From the NCBI GenBank assembly GCA_017414145.1, contig JAFPQL010000132.1:1-24325 (forward strand): DNA of 24,325 nucleotides, given 5' to 3'. Below, one piece after another: positions 15,581 through 22,915 of this stretch (position 1 is its first letter; every line of letters begins with the position of its first letter). A program made the position numbers and the translations under genes. Source of the DNA: Oscillospiraceae bacterium. GTDB taxonomy: Bacteria; Bacillota_A; Clostridia; Oscillospirales; Ruminococcaceae. A model generated the notes under the pieces. It was given only the letters and a program-made list of their open reading frames with translations. It did no database searches and was not told where the DNA came from.

Positions 15581-16783
15581 TCAGCCGGCGGCGTATTTCA
15601 GCGCCTGCTCCCGCGTCATGCGCTGAAGCTGCGTGTCCAGCGTCATCGCCTTCGGATATGTCCCGTAAACCGGAATCATCTCAAAGCTGACGGGGTCCTC
15701 GGTGCCGAATGTCTCCAGCAGAACGGCCGTAATCTTTCCGTTCTGCACGGAGATCATCATGCCCTCGGTATGTTCAAACGCGCCGCGGTTTGCGGCAAAG
15801 ACCGATGCCTTCAGCGCATTCAGCACATCCTCGCGGCTGCTGATGCTTTTGGGCTGCACGGCATCGACCAGATCGTTATAGCCAAAGCCGAAGCTGCCGC
15901 TCAGCTTCTGCGCCTCGGCGGATTTAGCGGCCAGACGGTTCATCGTGCTGCTGAGCGTCTTCATGATCGCCGCCGCGCCGGCATCGGCATCCTTCGTCTT
16001 GTTCTTGATGCGGTTGTGCAGTTCGAGCCCGTTGATCGGGCTGTAGCCGTCACTCAGATCGACCAGGTATTTGCCGTCCTTTTTGGAAACCATGAAATAA
16101 TCCTCGTCCGGGTCCGACTTGCTGCCGGAGCTGAGATGAAAGACGAAGATCTGATCCGGCACAGGCACCTCCTTCAGGAACGCCTGCTCCGCAAACGCCA
16201 TTTCCGGGCGGTCGGCAACCAGCTCGCGCATCATTTCGGCATCGTCCTGCCGGAACGCTCTCAGGCGGGCGCACTCCGCACAGCGCACGACGCGGCTGTC
16301 CTGATGTACGGTCTGTTTGATTTCGCCGACAAGCTTCGAGCGGTGCGATGCGACATTGCTGCTGCTCTCCTGATAAAATTCCGTAATCAGCCGCGCTATG
16401 CCGTCGAGGTTCGAGAGCTTCTGCATCCTGCCGACATTGTTCTTCTGCACGGCATCGAGAAAGCTGAGCAGTGTCTGCTTCGCCTCGTTCAGATCCTGCG
16501 GCAGCTTCTGTTTTGCTGCGGTCGTGACCGTTTCCTTTGCCGTCGTCTGACTGCCGGTGCTGCCGGCGGCCGTGCCGGTTCCGCTGCCCGATGTCCCGGT
16601 CTGCTCCGTTTTTGCGGCGGATGCGGTTGTCTCTGCGGATTCTGTCCGCGATGCGGTTGTGTCCTGTGCGGAGAGAGAAATCTGTGCGGTACCTGTCTCC
16701 TGCACAGACGCCCCGTTTCCGCATCCCATCAGCGTCAACGCTGCAATCAGCGCAAGCGTCAGGGTGTGTTTTCTGATCTTCAT
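15581..16783 (-). CDS. Lipoprotein, first of a paralogous pair
   Basis: A 400-residue predicted lipoprotein with signal peptide (about 1-20), lipobox LMGC and lipidated Cys21, and a Thr/Ser/Ala/Gly-rich linker (about 22-90) with TAAGSTGSQTT-like runs. The folded domain begins at LNEAKQTLLSFLDAVQKNN and ends at VYGTYPKAMTLDTQLQRMTREQALKYA, matching the neighbour encoded next. Other shared points are VRCAE, PDQIFVFHLSS and GKYLVDLSDGYSPING. The pair is diverged but collinear, so an old tandem duplication is likely. It starts 39 bases after the ruvA stop with GGGGAG before its ATG, so both lipoproteins are probably transcribed with the ruv genes. The function is unknown. Confidence 0.85.
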   Translation of the reverse strand: MKIRKHTLTLALIAALTLMGCGNGASVQETGTAQISLSAQDTTASRTESAETTASAAKTEQTGTSGSGTGTAAGSTGSQTTAKETVTTAAKQKLPQDLNEAKQTLLSFLDAVQKNNVGRMQKLSNLDGIARLITEFYQESSSNVASHRSKLVGEIKQTVHQDSRVVRCAECARLRAFRQDDAEMMRELVADRPEMAFAEQAFLKEVPVPDQIFVFHLSSGSKSDPDEDYFMVSKKDGKYLVDLSDGYSPINGLELHNRIKNKTKDADAGAAAIMKTLSSTMNRLAAKSAEAQKLSGSFGFGYNDLVDAVQPKSISSREDVLNALKASVFAANRGAFEHTEGMMISVQNGKITAVLLETFGTEDPVSFEMIPVYGTYPKAMTLDTQLQRMTREQALKYAAG

Positions 16784-16822
16784 GTTCCGGATGCTCCCCG
16801 ATTCGGATGTATGACTGTACTG

Positions 16823-17419
16823 TCAGAGATTTTTGCCGAATTCCAGCAGCGCCTGCCGGATCAGCTCCGAGGACGGCAGTGCGGGATCCAGCCCCTCCAG
16901 CACCCGCGCAACCTCCGCGCCGGAATAGCCGAGCACCTGCAGCGCGGACATCGCCTCGTCCATGCTGCCGCCCGCCGCCATGACCGGAATCTGCGCGATA
17001 CCGGAAGATGCTGCCGTTTTGGCGACCTTGTCCTTCAGCTCCAGCACAATGCGCTGGGCGGTCTTGGCGCCGATGCCCTTTGTCGCGGTGAATGCCTTGT
17101 AATCGCCCGCCGCCACGGCCAGCGCAAAGCGGTCGGGCGTAAAATCGGACAGAATGGAAAGCGCCGCCTTCGGGCCGACACCGCTGACGCCGGTCAGCTG
17201 GTCAAAGCAGAGCCGTTCGCCGCGGTCATAAAAGCCGTACAGCGCAATTTCGTCCTCGCGGACGGTCAGGCGCGTATAGAGCATCGCCTCCGTACCCGCT
17301 GTCCCGACGGCAGCCGCCGTTTGCAGGCTGACGCGGCAGGCATAGCCGACGCCGCCGCAGGAAATCACAACAAGTCCCGGCTCCTTGTGCAGCACGGTCC
17401 CTTGCAAGCTGTCAATCAT
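16823..17419 (-). CDS. ruvA: Holliday junction branch migration protein RuvA
   Basis: RuvA binds four-way DNA junctions as a tetramer and loads RuvB. The 198-residue protein has the N-terminal OB-fold (MIDSLQGTVL, LYTRLTVREDEIALYGF), the helix-hairpin-helix pair GVSGVGPKAALSIL (about 75-88) and TKGIGAKTAQRIVLELKDK (about 112-130), and a C-terminal domain (DEAMSALQVLGYS) that contacts RuvB. The start is the ATG at 17419, with GGAGG 6 bases upstream; the frame is open further upstream but without family similarity. It follows a small membrane-protein gene by 17 bases. Confidence 0.97.
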   Translation of the reverse strand: MIDSLQGTVLHKEPGLVVISCGGVGYACRVSLQTAAAVGTAGTEAMLYTRLTVREDEIALYGFYDRGERLCFDQLTGVSGVGPKAALSILSDFTPDRFALAVAAGDYKAFTATKGIGAKTAQRIVLELKDKVAKTAASSGIAQIPVMAAGGSMDEAMSALQVLGYSGAEVARVLEGLDPALPSSELIRQALLEFGKNL

Positions 17420-17436
17420 ATGCAGCCTCCTTATTT

Positions 17437-17730
17437 TTAGAAACGCCAGAACGGCCCGTTGACAATGAATCCCCAGAGCAGCACCGTCGCCGCCGTAAGG
17501 GCTTCCGACACCAGCCAGTATGCGGTGCGGTGCGCTTTCTCCGCACACGGTCTGACCAGTCCGGTCACGGTGACGACCGCCTGTAACAAGACAAAGCTGA
17601 GCGCCATTTCAAATTTCAAAGATACAAGATATGACGCGGCGCCGCACGCAGCGGCTCTGCCGCAGAACCACAGATTCACGGCAAACGCGGCAGCGGCTGC
17701 AATCGCAAGTTTGATCCAAAGGCGTTTCAT
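17437..17730 (-). CDS. Small three-helix membrane protein
   Basis: A 97-residue hydrophobic protein with about three membrane helices (roughly 5-35, 40-60 and 72-92), starting MKRLWIK with GGGAG before the ATG. I do not recognise a family. It lies between ruvC (21 bases) and ruvA (17 bases) on the same strand with its own ribosome binding site, which supports a real gene. Nothing in its sequence links it to DNA repair. Confidence 0.65.
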   Translation of the reverse strand: MKRLWIKLAIAAAAAFAVNLWFCGRAAACGAASYLVSLKFEMALSFVLLQAVVTVTGLVRPCAEKAHRTAYWLVSEALTAATVLLWGFIVNGPFWRF

Positions 17731-17751
17731 ACATATTCTCCCAAAATGCAG

Positions 17752-18234
17752 TCAGCGTCCGCCCGGCGGTGCGCTGTTCGCGTGGCAGATCGCCAGTGCG
17801 AGCGCGTCTGCGGCATCATCCGGCCGCGGGACATCCGTCAGATGCAGGATCCGGCGGGTCATCTCCATGACCTGCCGCTTCTCCGCCCGCCCGTATCCGA
17901 CAACGGCAGACTTGACCTGCAGCGGCGTATACTCAAAGACCGGTACCCCGCGCTGCGCCGCCGCCAGCAGAATCACGCCGCGCGCCTCGGCAACCAGAAT
18001 GCCGGTGGTCTTGTTCGTGTTGAAGTACAGCTTTTCGACAGACATTTCCTGCGGCCTGTACTTGTCCAGCAGGAAGCACATATCCTCGTAGATACGGGCA
18101 AGTCTGCCGTTGAAATCCGTATGCGCCTCCGTCAGGAGCACCCCGAATTCCACGGGCTGATATGTCAGCCGCCGGTAATCCAGAATCCCGAAACCGACCG
18201 TCGCATAGCCCGGATCAATGCCGAGAATCCGCAT
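17752..18234 (-). CDS. ruvC: Crossover junction endodeoxyribonuclease RuvC
   Basis: RuvC is the dimeric resolvase that cuts Holliday junctions. The 160-residue protein keeps all four catalytic acids: Asp7 in GIDPG, Glu67 in SVEKLYF, and Asp140 and Asp143 in DDAADALALAICH, matching Asp7, Glu66, Asp138 and Asp141 of the Escherichia coli enzyme. I prefer the ATG at 18234 to the one at 18240 because GGGAGG then lies 7 bases upstream; with the first ATG it would be adjacent. It is the first gene after the promoter at 18264-18293. Confidence 0.96.
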   Translation of the reverse strand: MRILGIDPGYATVGFGILDYRRLTYQPVEFGVLLTEAHTDFNGRLARIYEDMCFLLDKYRPQEMSVEKLYFNTNKTTGILVAEARGVILLAAAQRGVPVFEYTPLQVKSAVVGYGRAEKRQVMEMTRRILHLTDVPRPDDAADALALAICHANSAPPGGR

Positions 18235-18240
18235 CCGCAT

Positions 18241-18470
18241 CCCTCCCGTACATATTCCTTTCTATTATACCATGAAACACACCTAAATTGCAAGAGGAAA
18301 CGACGATTTTTCCGCCGCCGGCACGCATCCGTTCCGGAAAAAACAGTGCGGCACAGAATCCCGCGCCGGACAATGGCCGCCGGCATCGGAGCTGCACCGC
18401 AAGGATTGATATCAGTCATGCTGAAAACCGCAATTTCAGACAAATTCTCATGCGCATGACCGCAATCCGG
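18241..18470. other. Longest intergenic gap, between nadA and ruvC
   Basis: This 230-base gap holds the ruvC promoter at its left end. A plus-strand TGACCG/CGGTCA stem (18457-18473) overlaps the nadA stop. On the minus strand a run of six T residues (18338-18343) follows a weak GCGG/CCGC stem and may be the nadA-side terminator. I see no tRNA, riboswitch or convincing coding frame. Confidence 0.6.
18264..18293 (-). promoter_or_regulatory. Sigma-A-type promoter for ruvC
   Basis: On the minus strand TTGCAA (18288-18293) and a perfect TATAAT (18264-18269) are 18 bases apart, about 30 bases upstream of the ruvC start and in an AT-rich patch unlike the surrounding coding DNA. The -35 matches 4 of 6 consensus bases. 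It probably drives ruvC and the genes after it. I see no LexA-type operator overlapping it. Confidence 0.75.
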
Positions 18471-19379
18471 TCAGCGCAGCATATTGTCGATGCACCGGCG
18501 CGCCAGACGCATCGTTTCGGGGTCGAGCGTGATCTCCTCGCCGCCGTCGCCCTTGACGCAGTGGTAGACATCGCCGAGCGTCGTCAGCTTCATGTTGTGG
18601 CAGACAAGGTCCTTTGACAGCGCATAGAACCGCTTTTCCGGACAGTCGAGCTGCAGATGCTGGACGATGCTTGACTCTGTGCCGATGATGAATTCGGACG
18701 CGTCACTCTGCTTTGCATACGCCATGATTTCGGTCGTGCTGCCGATGAAATCCGCCAGCGCCGTGACACCGGGCTGACATTCCGGATGCACGAGCAGCAG
18801 CGCCCCCGGATGCGCGGCCTTTGCAGCCTCCGCCTCCTTCGGCGTGATGCGGGCGTGTGTGGGACATCCGCCGCGCAGCAGCTCAATCTGCTTTTCCGGC
18901 ACCTGCGCCTTGACCCATGCGCCCAGATTGCAGTCCGGGATGAACAGAATCCTGTCGGCGTCCAGCTCCCGCACGGCCCTGACCGCCGAGGACGAGGTCA
19001 CGCAGACATCGCAGACGGTTTTCAGCTCCGCCGTCGTGTTGATGTACGCGACAACCTTGTAGCCGGGCAGCTTTTTGCGCATTTCGAGTATCATCTCGCG
19101 GTCCATCTGCTCCGCCATCGGGCAGCCCGCATCCGGATGCGAGAGCAGCACGCGCTTTTCCGGCGAGAGAATCTTCGCAGTCTCCGCCATGAACCGCACG
19201 CCGCACATCAGGACGGTGCCGGCCTTCGCCTTCGCCGCCTCCTTGCACAGTCCGAAGGAATCGCCGATGAAATCCGCGACCTCCCAGATGTCGTGCGACT
19301 GGTAGGCGTGTGCCAGAATCAGGATGTCCCGTTCCTTTTTGAGCCGCAGGATCTCCTGCTGCATTTCATAGGTTGTCAT
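18471..19379 (-). CDS. nadA: Quinolinate synthase NadA
   Basis: NadA condenses iminoaspartate with dihydroxyacetone phosphate to make quinolinate for NAD synthesis, using a [4Fe-4S] cluster. The 302-residue protein shows the three cluster cysteines in the usual contexts: MCGVRFMAETAKIL, GGCPTHARIT and VCHNMKLTTL, as well as LAHAYQSHDIWEVADFIGDS near the N-terminus and HPECQPGV. The length is normal. The start is the ATG at 19379, with AAGGTGG about 9 bases upstream; the frame continues far upstream but only as a shadow of hydE. Its usual partners nadB and nadC are not in the window; it follows hydE. Confidence 0.95.
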   Translation of the reverse strand: MTTYEMQQEILRLKKERDILILAHAYQSHDIWEVADFIGDSFGLCKEAAKAKAGTVLMCGVRFMAETAKILSPEKRVLLSHPDAGCPMAEQMDREMILEMRKKLPGYKVVAYINTTAELKTVCDVCVTSSSAVRAVRELDADRILFIPDCNLGAWVKAQVPEKQIELLRGGCPTHARITPKEAEAAKAAHPGALLLVHPECQPGVTALADFIGSTTEIMAYAKQSDASEFIIGTESSIVQHLQLDCPEKRFYALSKDLVCHNMKLTTLGDVYHCVKGDGGEEITLDPETMRLARRCIDNMLR

Positions 19380-19423
19380 ATGCAAAACCACCTTTTTCCG
19401 TGAAATCGGGGGGAACGGACCGC

Positions 19424-20470
19424 TCACCCTGCCGAACCGGCAGGGTCGCCGACCGATGTGACCGCCTGATAGCCCGCCGACGCGATCCGGCGCTCCAGAC
19501 AGCCGCGGCACTCCGCCGCTTCCTCCCCCGTGCAGATCTTGTTCTCGTACAGCGCGTAGAGCTTCCGTACGCGCACCGGCGACAGATTCGGCATCACCAC
19601 ATTCGCACCGGCTCTGAGCGCCAGTTCTCTGCCGTTGGGCGCGATTGTCCCGAATGCAGTCGTCGCGGGAATCAATGCCTTCGGAAAGAGCAGCCGCAGC
19701 ATGGACAGAATCCGCAGACCGCGTTTGAGACTGCCCGACGGCTGCCCCGCAAAGGGCGTGTCCGGATGCGTCAGATACGGCCCGACGCCGATCATATCCG
19801 GGCTGAGCTGCTGCAAAAACCGGAAGTCGCTGAGCAGACATTCCGGCGTCTGATACGGCGAGCCGATCATAAAGCCGCTCCCGACCTGATAGCCGATTGC
19901 CTTTAAGTCAAACAGACAGCGCCTGCGGTTTTCAAGCGACATCGAATCCGGATGCAGTCTGCGGTAATGTGCTTCGTCCGCGGTTTCATGGCGCAGCAGA
20001 TAGCGCTTCGCTCCCGCGTCAAAATACGCCTGATAGCTCTCCTTCGGCTTCTCCCCGACCGAGAGCGTCACGGCACAGTCCGGATAATTCCGGTGCAGCG
20101 CCGCCACAATCTCACACAGGCGCTCATCCGTAAAATACGGGTCCTCGCCGCCCTGTAAGACAAATGTACGGTAGCCGAGCGCATAGCCCTCCGCCGCACA
20201 TTCCAGAATCTCGTCTGCCGTCAGGCGGTAGCGCTGCGCACGGGTGTTCCCGTGCCGGATGCCGCAGTAATAGCAGTCGTTTTTGCAGTAATTCGTAAAC
20301 TCGATCAGCCCGCGCAGAAACACCGCGTCGCCGTACCATTTCCGCCTGACGGCGTCCGCCGCCGCATAGAGCGCGGTATCGTCCTCCGGCTCCTCCGTGA
20401 GCATTTGCAGCAGCAGTTCGTCATCCGCGTCCTGCGGGAGCCTTAGAAATGCCGAAACAGAATCTGACAT
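19424..20470 (-). CDS. hydE: [FeFe] hydrogenase H-cluster radical SAM maturase HydE
   Basis: HydE is a radical SAM enzyme that helps build the diiron site of [FeFe] hydrogenase. The 348-residue protein has the family segment FLRGLIEFTNYCKNDCYYCGIR with the CX3CX2C cluster motif (about 62-69), then FVLQGGEDPYFTD, RYLLRHETADE, SLENRRRCLFDLK, VGSGFMIGSPYQT and IPATTAFGTI. Near the C-terminus KIC-x7-C-x2-C reproduces the spacing of the accessory cluster cysteines of Thermotoga maritima HydE. No hydF, hydG or hydrogenase gene is in the window. It follows the ArsC-like gene by 6 bases, and nadA starts 44 bases after it. Confidence 0.93.
   Translation of the reverse strand: MSDSVSAFLRLPQDADDELLLQMLTEEPEDDTALYAAADAVRRKWYGDAVFLRGLIEFTNYCKNDCYYCGIRHGNTRAQRYRLTADEILECAAEGYALGYRTFVLQGGEDPYFTDERLCEIVAALHRNYPDCAVTLSVGEKPKESYQAYFDAGAKRYLLRHETADEAHYRRLHPDSMSLENRRRCLFDLKAIGYQVGSGFMIGSPYQTPECLLSDFRFLQQLSPDMIGVGPYLTHPDTPFAGQPSGSLKRGLRILSMLRLLFPKALIPATTAFGTIAPNGRELALRAGANVVMPNLSPVRVRKLYALYENKICTGEEAAECRGCLERRIASAGYQAVTSVGDPAGSAG
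19426..19446 (-). other. Strong hairpin across the hydE stop
   Basis: ACCCTGCC (19426-19433) and GGCAGGGT (19439-19446) form a perfect 8-bp GC-rich stem with a 5-base loop that covers the last codons of hydE just before nadA. No U-run follows on the minus strand. It could reduce read-through to nadA or protect the hydE mRNA end; neither is shown. Confidence 0.5.
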
Positions 20471-20476
20471 CGCGGC

Positions 20477-20830
20477 TCACTTCCCTTCGTCCCTGAGCCA
20501 CTGCTTCCAGACCGCCGACGCCTCGCCGACCGTGGCGCGCTGTCCGTCCCGGACAACCGGTGTCCGGATCAGTGACGGGTCCTCAAGGAGCTTTTCCGCC
20601 TGCGCGTCCGGCAGCAGATACGAGACAAGCGCCGCGTCCGGATGCTTCTCATCCAGCAGCGCGCCGATGCCGCCGACCGCCCGCATGACCGATTCCAGCT
20701 CGCGGCGGCTCATGCCCTTCGACGGCAGATCAATCAACTGGAAGCGGACGCCGCGCTCTTTGAAAAAGCGCTGCGCCTTCTTCGTTTCAAAGCATTTGGA
20801 TTTTCCGAAAATCTGGATATTCAGCGTCAA
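20477..20830 (-). CDS. ArsC/Spx-family thioredoxin-fold protein
   Basis: A 117-residue member of the ArsC/Spx/YffB family. FGKSKCFETKKAQRFFKERGV (about 8-28) carries the single N-terminal active-site Cys (13) where Spx has CXXC and arsenate reductase has one Cys; SLIRTPVVRDG (about 85-95) holds the conserved cis-Pro region and the Arg typical of the family. The lack of a CXXC argues against Spx, and arsenate reduction is not proven. The start is uncertain: the only conventional candidate is TTG at 20830, only a few bases after GAGGGGG, while relatives begin near MNIQxFG. It lies 7 bases after the penicillin-binding protein gene. Confidence 0.85.
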   Translation of the reverse strand: MTLNIQIFGKSKCFETKKAQRFFKERGVRFQLIDLPSKGMSRRELESVMRAVGGIGALLDEKHPDAALVSYLLPDAQAEKLLEDPSLIRTPVVRDGQRATVGEASAVWKQWLRDEGK

Positions 20831-20837
20831 CGCCCCC

Positions 20838-22859
20838 TCAGTTCAGTGCCTTTCCGATCTTTGTATCGGGATAAGACCGCGCATACAGCGTCAGAATGTC
20901 CCGCACCATATACTTCGCGTTCTTGCCGCCCTCGATCATCGCGCAGAAAGCGATTTCGGGATCATCCGCCGGCGCGAAGCCGATGACAAAGGAGTCCGTG
21001 CCGCGCGGCGACTGCGGCGTACCGGTCTTGATCGCCGCCTGAATGCCGATGTGATTGAGGTCATACTGCGCGGGCATCTGCGTTTTTGCCGCGCCGATCA
21101 TGCCCTGTCTGACCGTATCGAATACGCCGTCATAGCTCTGCTCGATCGTCTCCGAAATGACCGGCTCCCGCACGGAGAGGCGCTCGTTCATCGCGTGGTC
21201 CCAGTATGCCTCGACAAGATGCGGCTGATACCGCACGCCCTGATTGGCGACGGTCGATGCCACGACTGCCATTTGCAGCGGCGTGACCTGCACCTCGGAC
21301 TGTCCGATGGCCGCCTGCAGCAGATTGCCGATGTACCACGGAATGCCGAGCTTTTCGTATGTCTCCGGGCAGGCGAGATAGCCGCCGCTGTCGCCGGATT
21401 CCAGTCCCAGCGGCGCGCCGAGCCCGAACTTTGTCTCATATTCGAGCAGACGGTCCAGTCCCAGACGCTGCGCCAGCTCATAGAAATAGATGTTGCACGA
21501 GACGGTCAGCGCCTGCGCCACCGAGATGCTGTGATGCTCGCCGGTGCAGTGGACGGTCTGGTCGATGAACTTGTACGAACGCCCGCAGTAAAAGCTGGTG
21601 TTCTTCGTGACGACGCCGGTATTGAGTCCCGCCGTCGCGGTAATCGTCTTGAAGGTGGAGCCGGGACGGTACAGACCGTCGGTGGCGCGGTTGACCAGCG
21701 GAGAATCCGCCCGCTCCGAGACGGCGTTGTAGTCCTCCAGCAGCTCGGAGAGGTCATAGGTCGGCAGCGTCGCCATGCCGCGGACGGCGTTGTCCTTCGT
21801 GTCCAGCACGACAATCGCGCCGCAGTTCGCGCTGCGGCATTCGCGGTCGGTGGCGCGCAGATGTGCGGTGTAATCCGACAGCAGCGCCTGAATGCCCGTC
21901 TGGAATTCGCTGTTGACCGTGAGCTGGACGGTCTTGCCGCCGACGGGGTCCGCCGCGACGCGCACCGAACTGACATCGCCGTCCGTGACGGTGATTTCGC
22001 GTCTGCCGTTCGTGCCGCGCAGCTCGGATTCCAGCGCCAGCTCCAGACCGCTCTTTCCGACCAGATCGGAGAGCGCGTAGTCCGGATGTCCGTTTTCCTT
22101 CAGCCGGTCAAATTCCTCGCGGGAATAGATCGGCCCCATATAGCCGATCTCGTGCGGCAGCACCTTGCCGTTGACGACATCGCGGATCGCCTCCTCGACG
22201 ATATTGACGCCGCGGAGCTTCACGCGCAGCTCCTTGATGCGGGCAACAGTCTCGATGCTGACATCCCGCGAGAGGTAAAAGACATTCGACATGGAGAAAT
22301 TCCGGAGCAGCATCTCGTAGCGGATGCCGGCGATGATCCGCTGCTCCTCCTGCGTGTAGTCCTCGGAAATCGCGTAGTCGGATTTCAGCTTATCCACGCA
22401 GTTTTCGGCGGTCGCATAGCTGTTGAGATGCAGAATCTCCCGCATGGACGCGACATCGTTCTCGCGCCCCGCCTCAAAGGTATAGGGCAGCGTGCGGGAA
22501 AGCGGCATCGTGTCGCTGACGGCATAGCCCGCTTCCTCCAGCAGGCGCGCCGTCTCCAGCAGCACCGCGTTGCCCTCGGCGGGATCGGACGGGAAATACG
22601 CCTTCTCGACGATGACATGGTAGCCGATCGTGTTGGAGATGATCGCCTTGCCGGTCGTATCGACGATGTCACCGCGTGTGGCCGGAATGACCTGTCCGTA
22701 CACCGCCTGATTGGCAGGCCGCACGACCGTATTTTCCTCCGCACCGGCAATTTGCAGCAGCATCAGCCGCCAGACGGCAAGCGAAGCCGCTGCAAGCACC
22801 AGCACGATCAAAAAGCTGTTTCGGATCAGCTCGGAGAGCTGCCGGAAAAATTCTTTCAT
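20838..22859 (-). CDS. Class B penicillin-binding protein (PBP2/MrdA-like transpeptidase)
   Basis: A 673-residue peptidoglycan transpeptidase. One N-terminal membrane helix (about 13-37) anchors a dimerisation domain (PATRGDIVDTTGKAI at about 59-73 is the conserved start), followed by the penicillin-binding domain with the catalytic SxxK in PGSTFK (Ser401, Lys404), SCN (454-456) and KTGT (611-614). All motifs are intact, so it should be active and a beta-lactam target. A PBP2-type role in elongation is likely, but no rodA or mreBCD lies alongside to confirm it, and a sporulation-type class B protein remains possible. The ribosome binding site is weak. It follows hisS by 56 bases. Confidence 0.93.
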   Translation of the reverse strand: MKEFFRQLSELIRNSFLIVLVLAAASLAVWRLMLLQIAGAEENTVVRPANQAVYGQVIPATRGDIVDTTGKAIISNTIGYHVIVEKAYFPSDPAEGNAVLLETARLLEEAGYAVSDTMPLSRTLPYTFEAGRENDVASMREILHLNSYATAENCVDKLKSDYAISEDYTQEEQRIIAGIRYEMLLRNFSMSNVFYLSRDVSIETVARIKELRVKLRGVNIVEEAIRDVVNGKVLPHEIGYMGPIYSREEFDRLKENGHPDYALSDLVGKSGLELALESELRGTNGRREITVTDGDVSSVRVAADPVGGKTVQLTVNSEFQTGIQALLSDYTAHLRATDRECRSANCGAIVVLDTKDNAVRGMATLPTYDLSELLEDYNAVSERADSPLVNRATDGLYRPGSTFKTITATAGLNTGVVTKNTSFYCGRSYKFIDQTVHCTGEHHSISVAQALTVSCNIYFYELAQRLGLDRLLEYETKFGLGAPLGLESGDSGGYLACPETYEKLGIPWYIGNLLQAAIGQSEVQVTPLQMAVVASTVANQGVRYQPHLVEAYWDHAMNERLSVREPVISETIEQSYDGVFDTVRQGMIGAAKTQMPAQYDLNHIGIQAAIKTGTPQSPRGTDSFVIGFAPADDPEIAFCAMIEGGKNAKYMVRDILTLYARSYPDTKIGKALN

Positions 22860-22888
22860 AGGCTGTTCTCTGCTTTCTGCGACGGCAG

Positions 22889-22907
22889 CGTCCGGTCATG
22901 CCGGACG
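22889..22907 (-). other. Hairpin between hisS and the penicillin-binding protein gene
   Basis: CGTCCGG (22889-22895) pairs with CCGGACG (22901-22907) around TCATG, a perfect 7-bp stem in the 56-base gap. No U-run follows on the minus strand. Its core TCCGGTCATGCCGG differs by one base from the core of the hairpin at 2201-2214. Confidence 0.45.
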
Positions 22908-22915
22908 GCACACGG

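Noticed and set aside
15230..17440. 736-codon plus-strand open frame
   Set aside because: It is a shadow of the two lipoprotein genes and ruvA, with no start signal and no recognisable domains.
18165..18443. 92-codon minus-strand frame upstream of and overlapping ruvC
   Set aside because: It overlaps the start of ruvC in another frame, crosses the ruvC promoter, and lacks a ribosome binding site.
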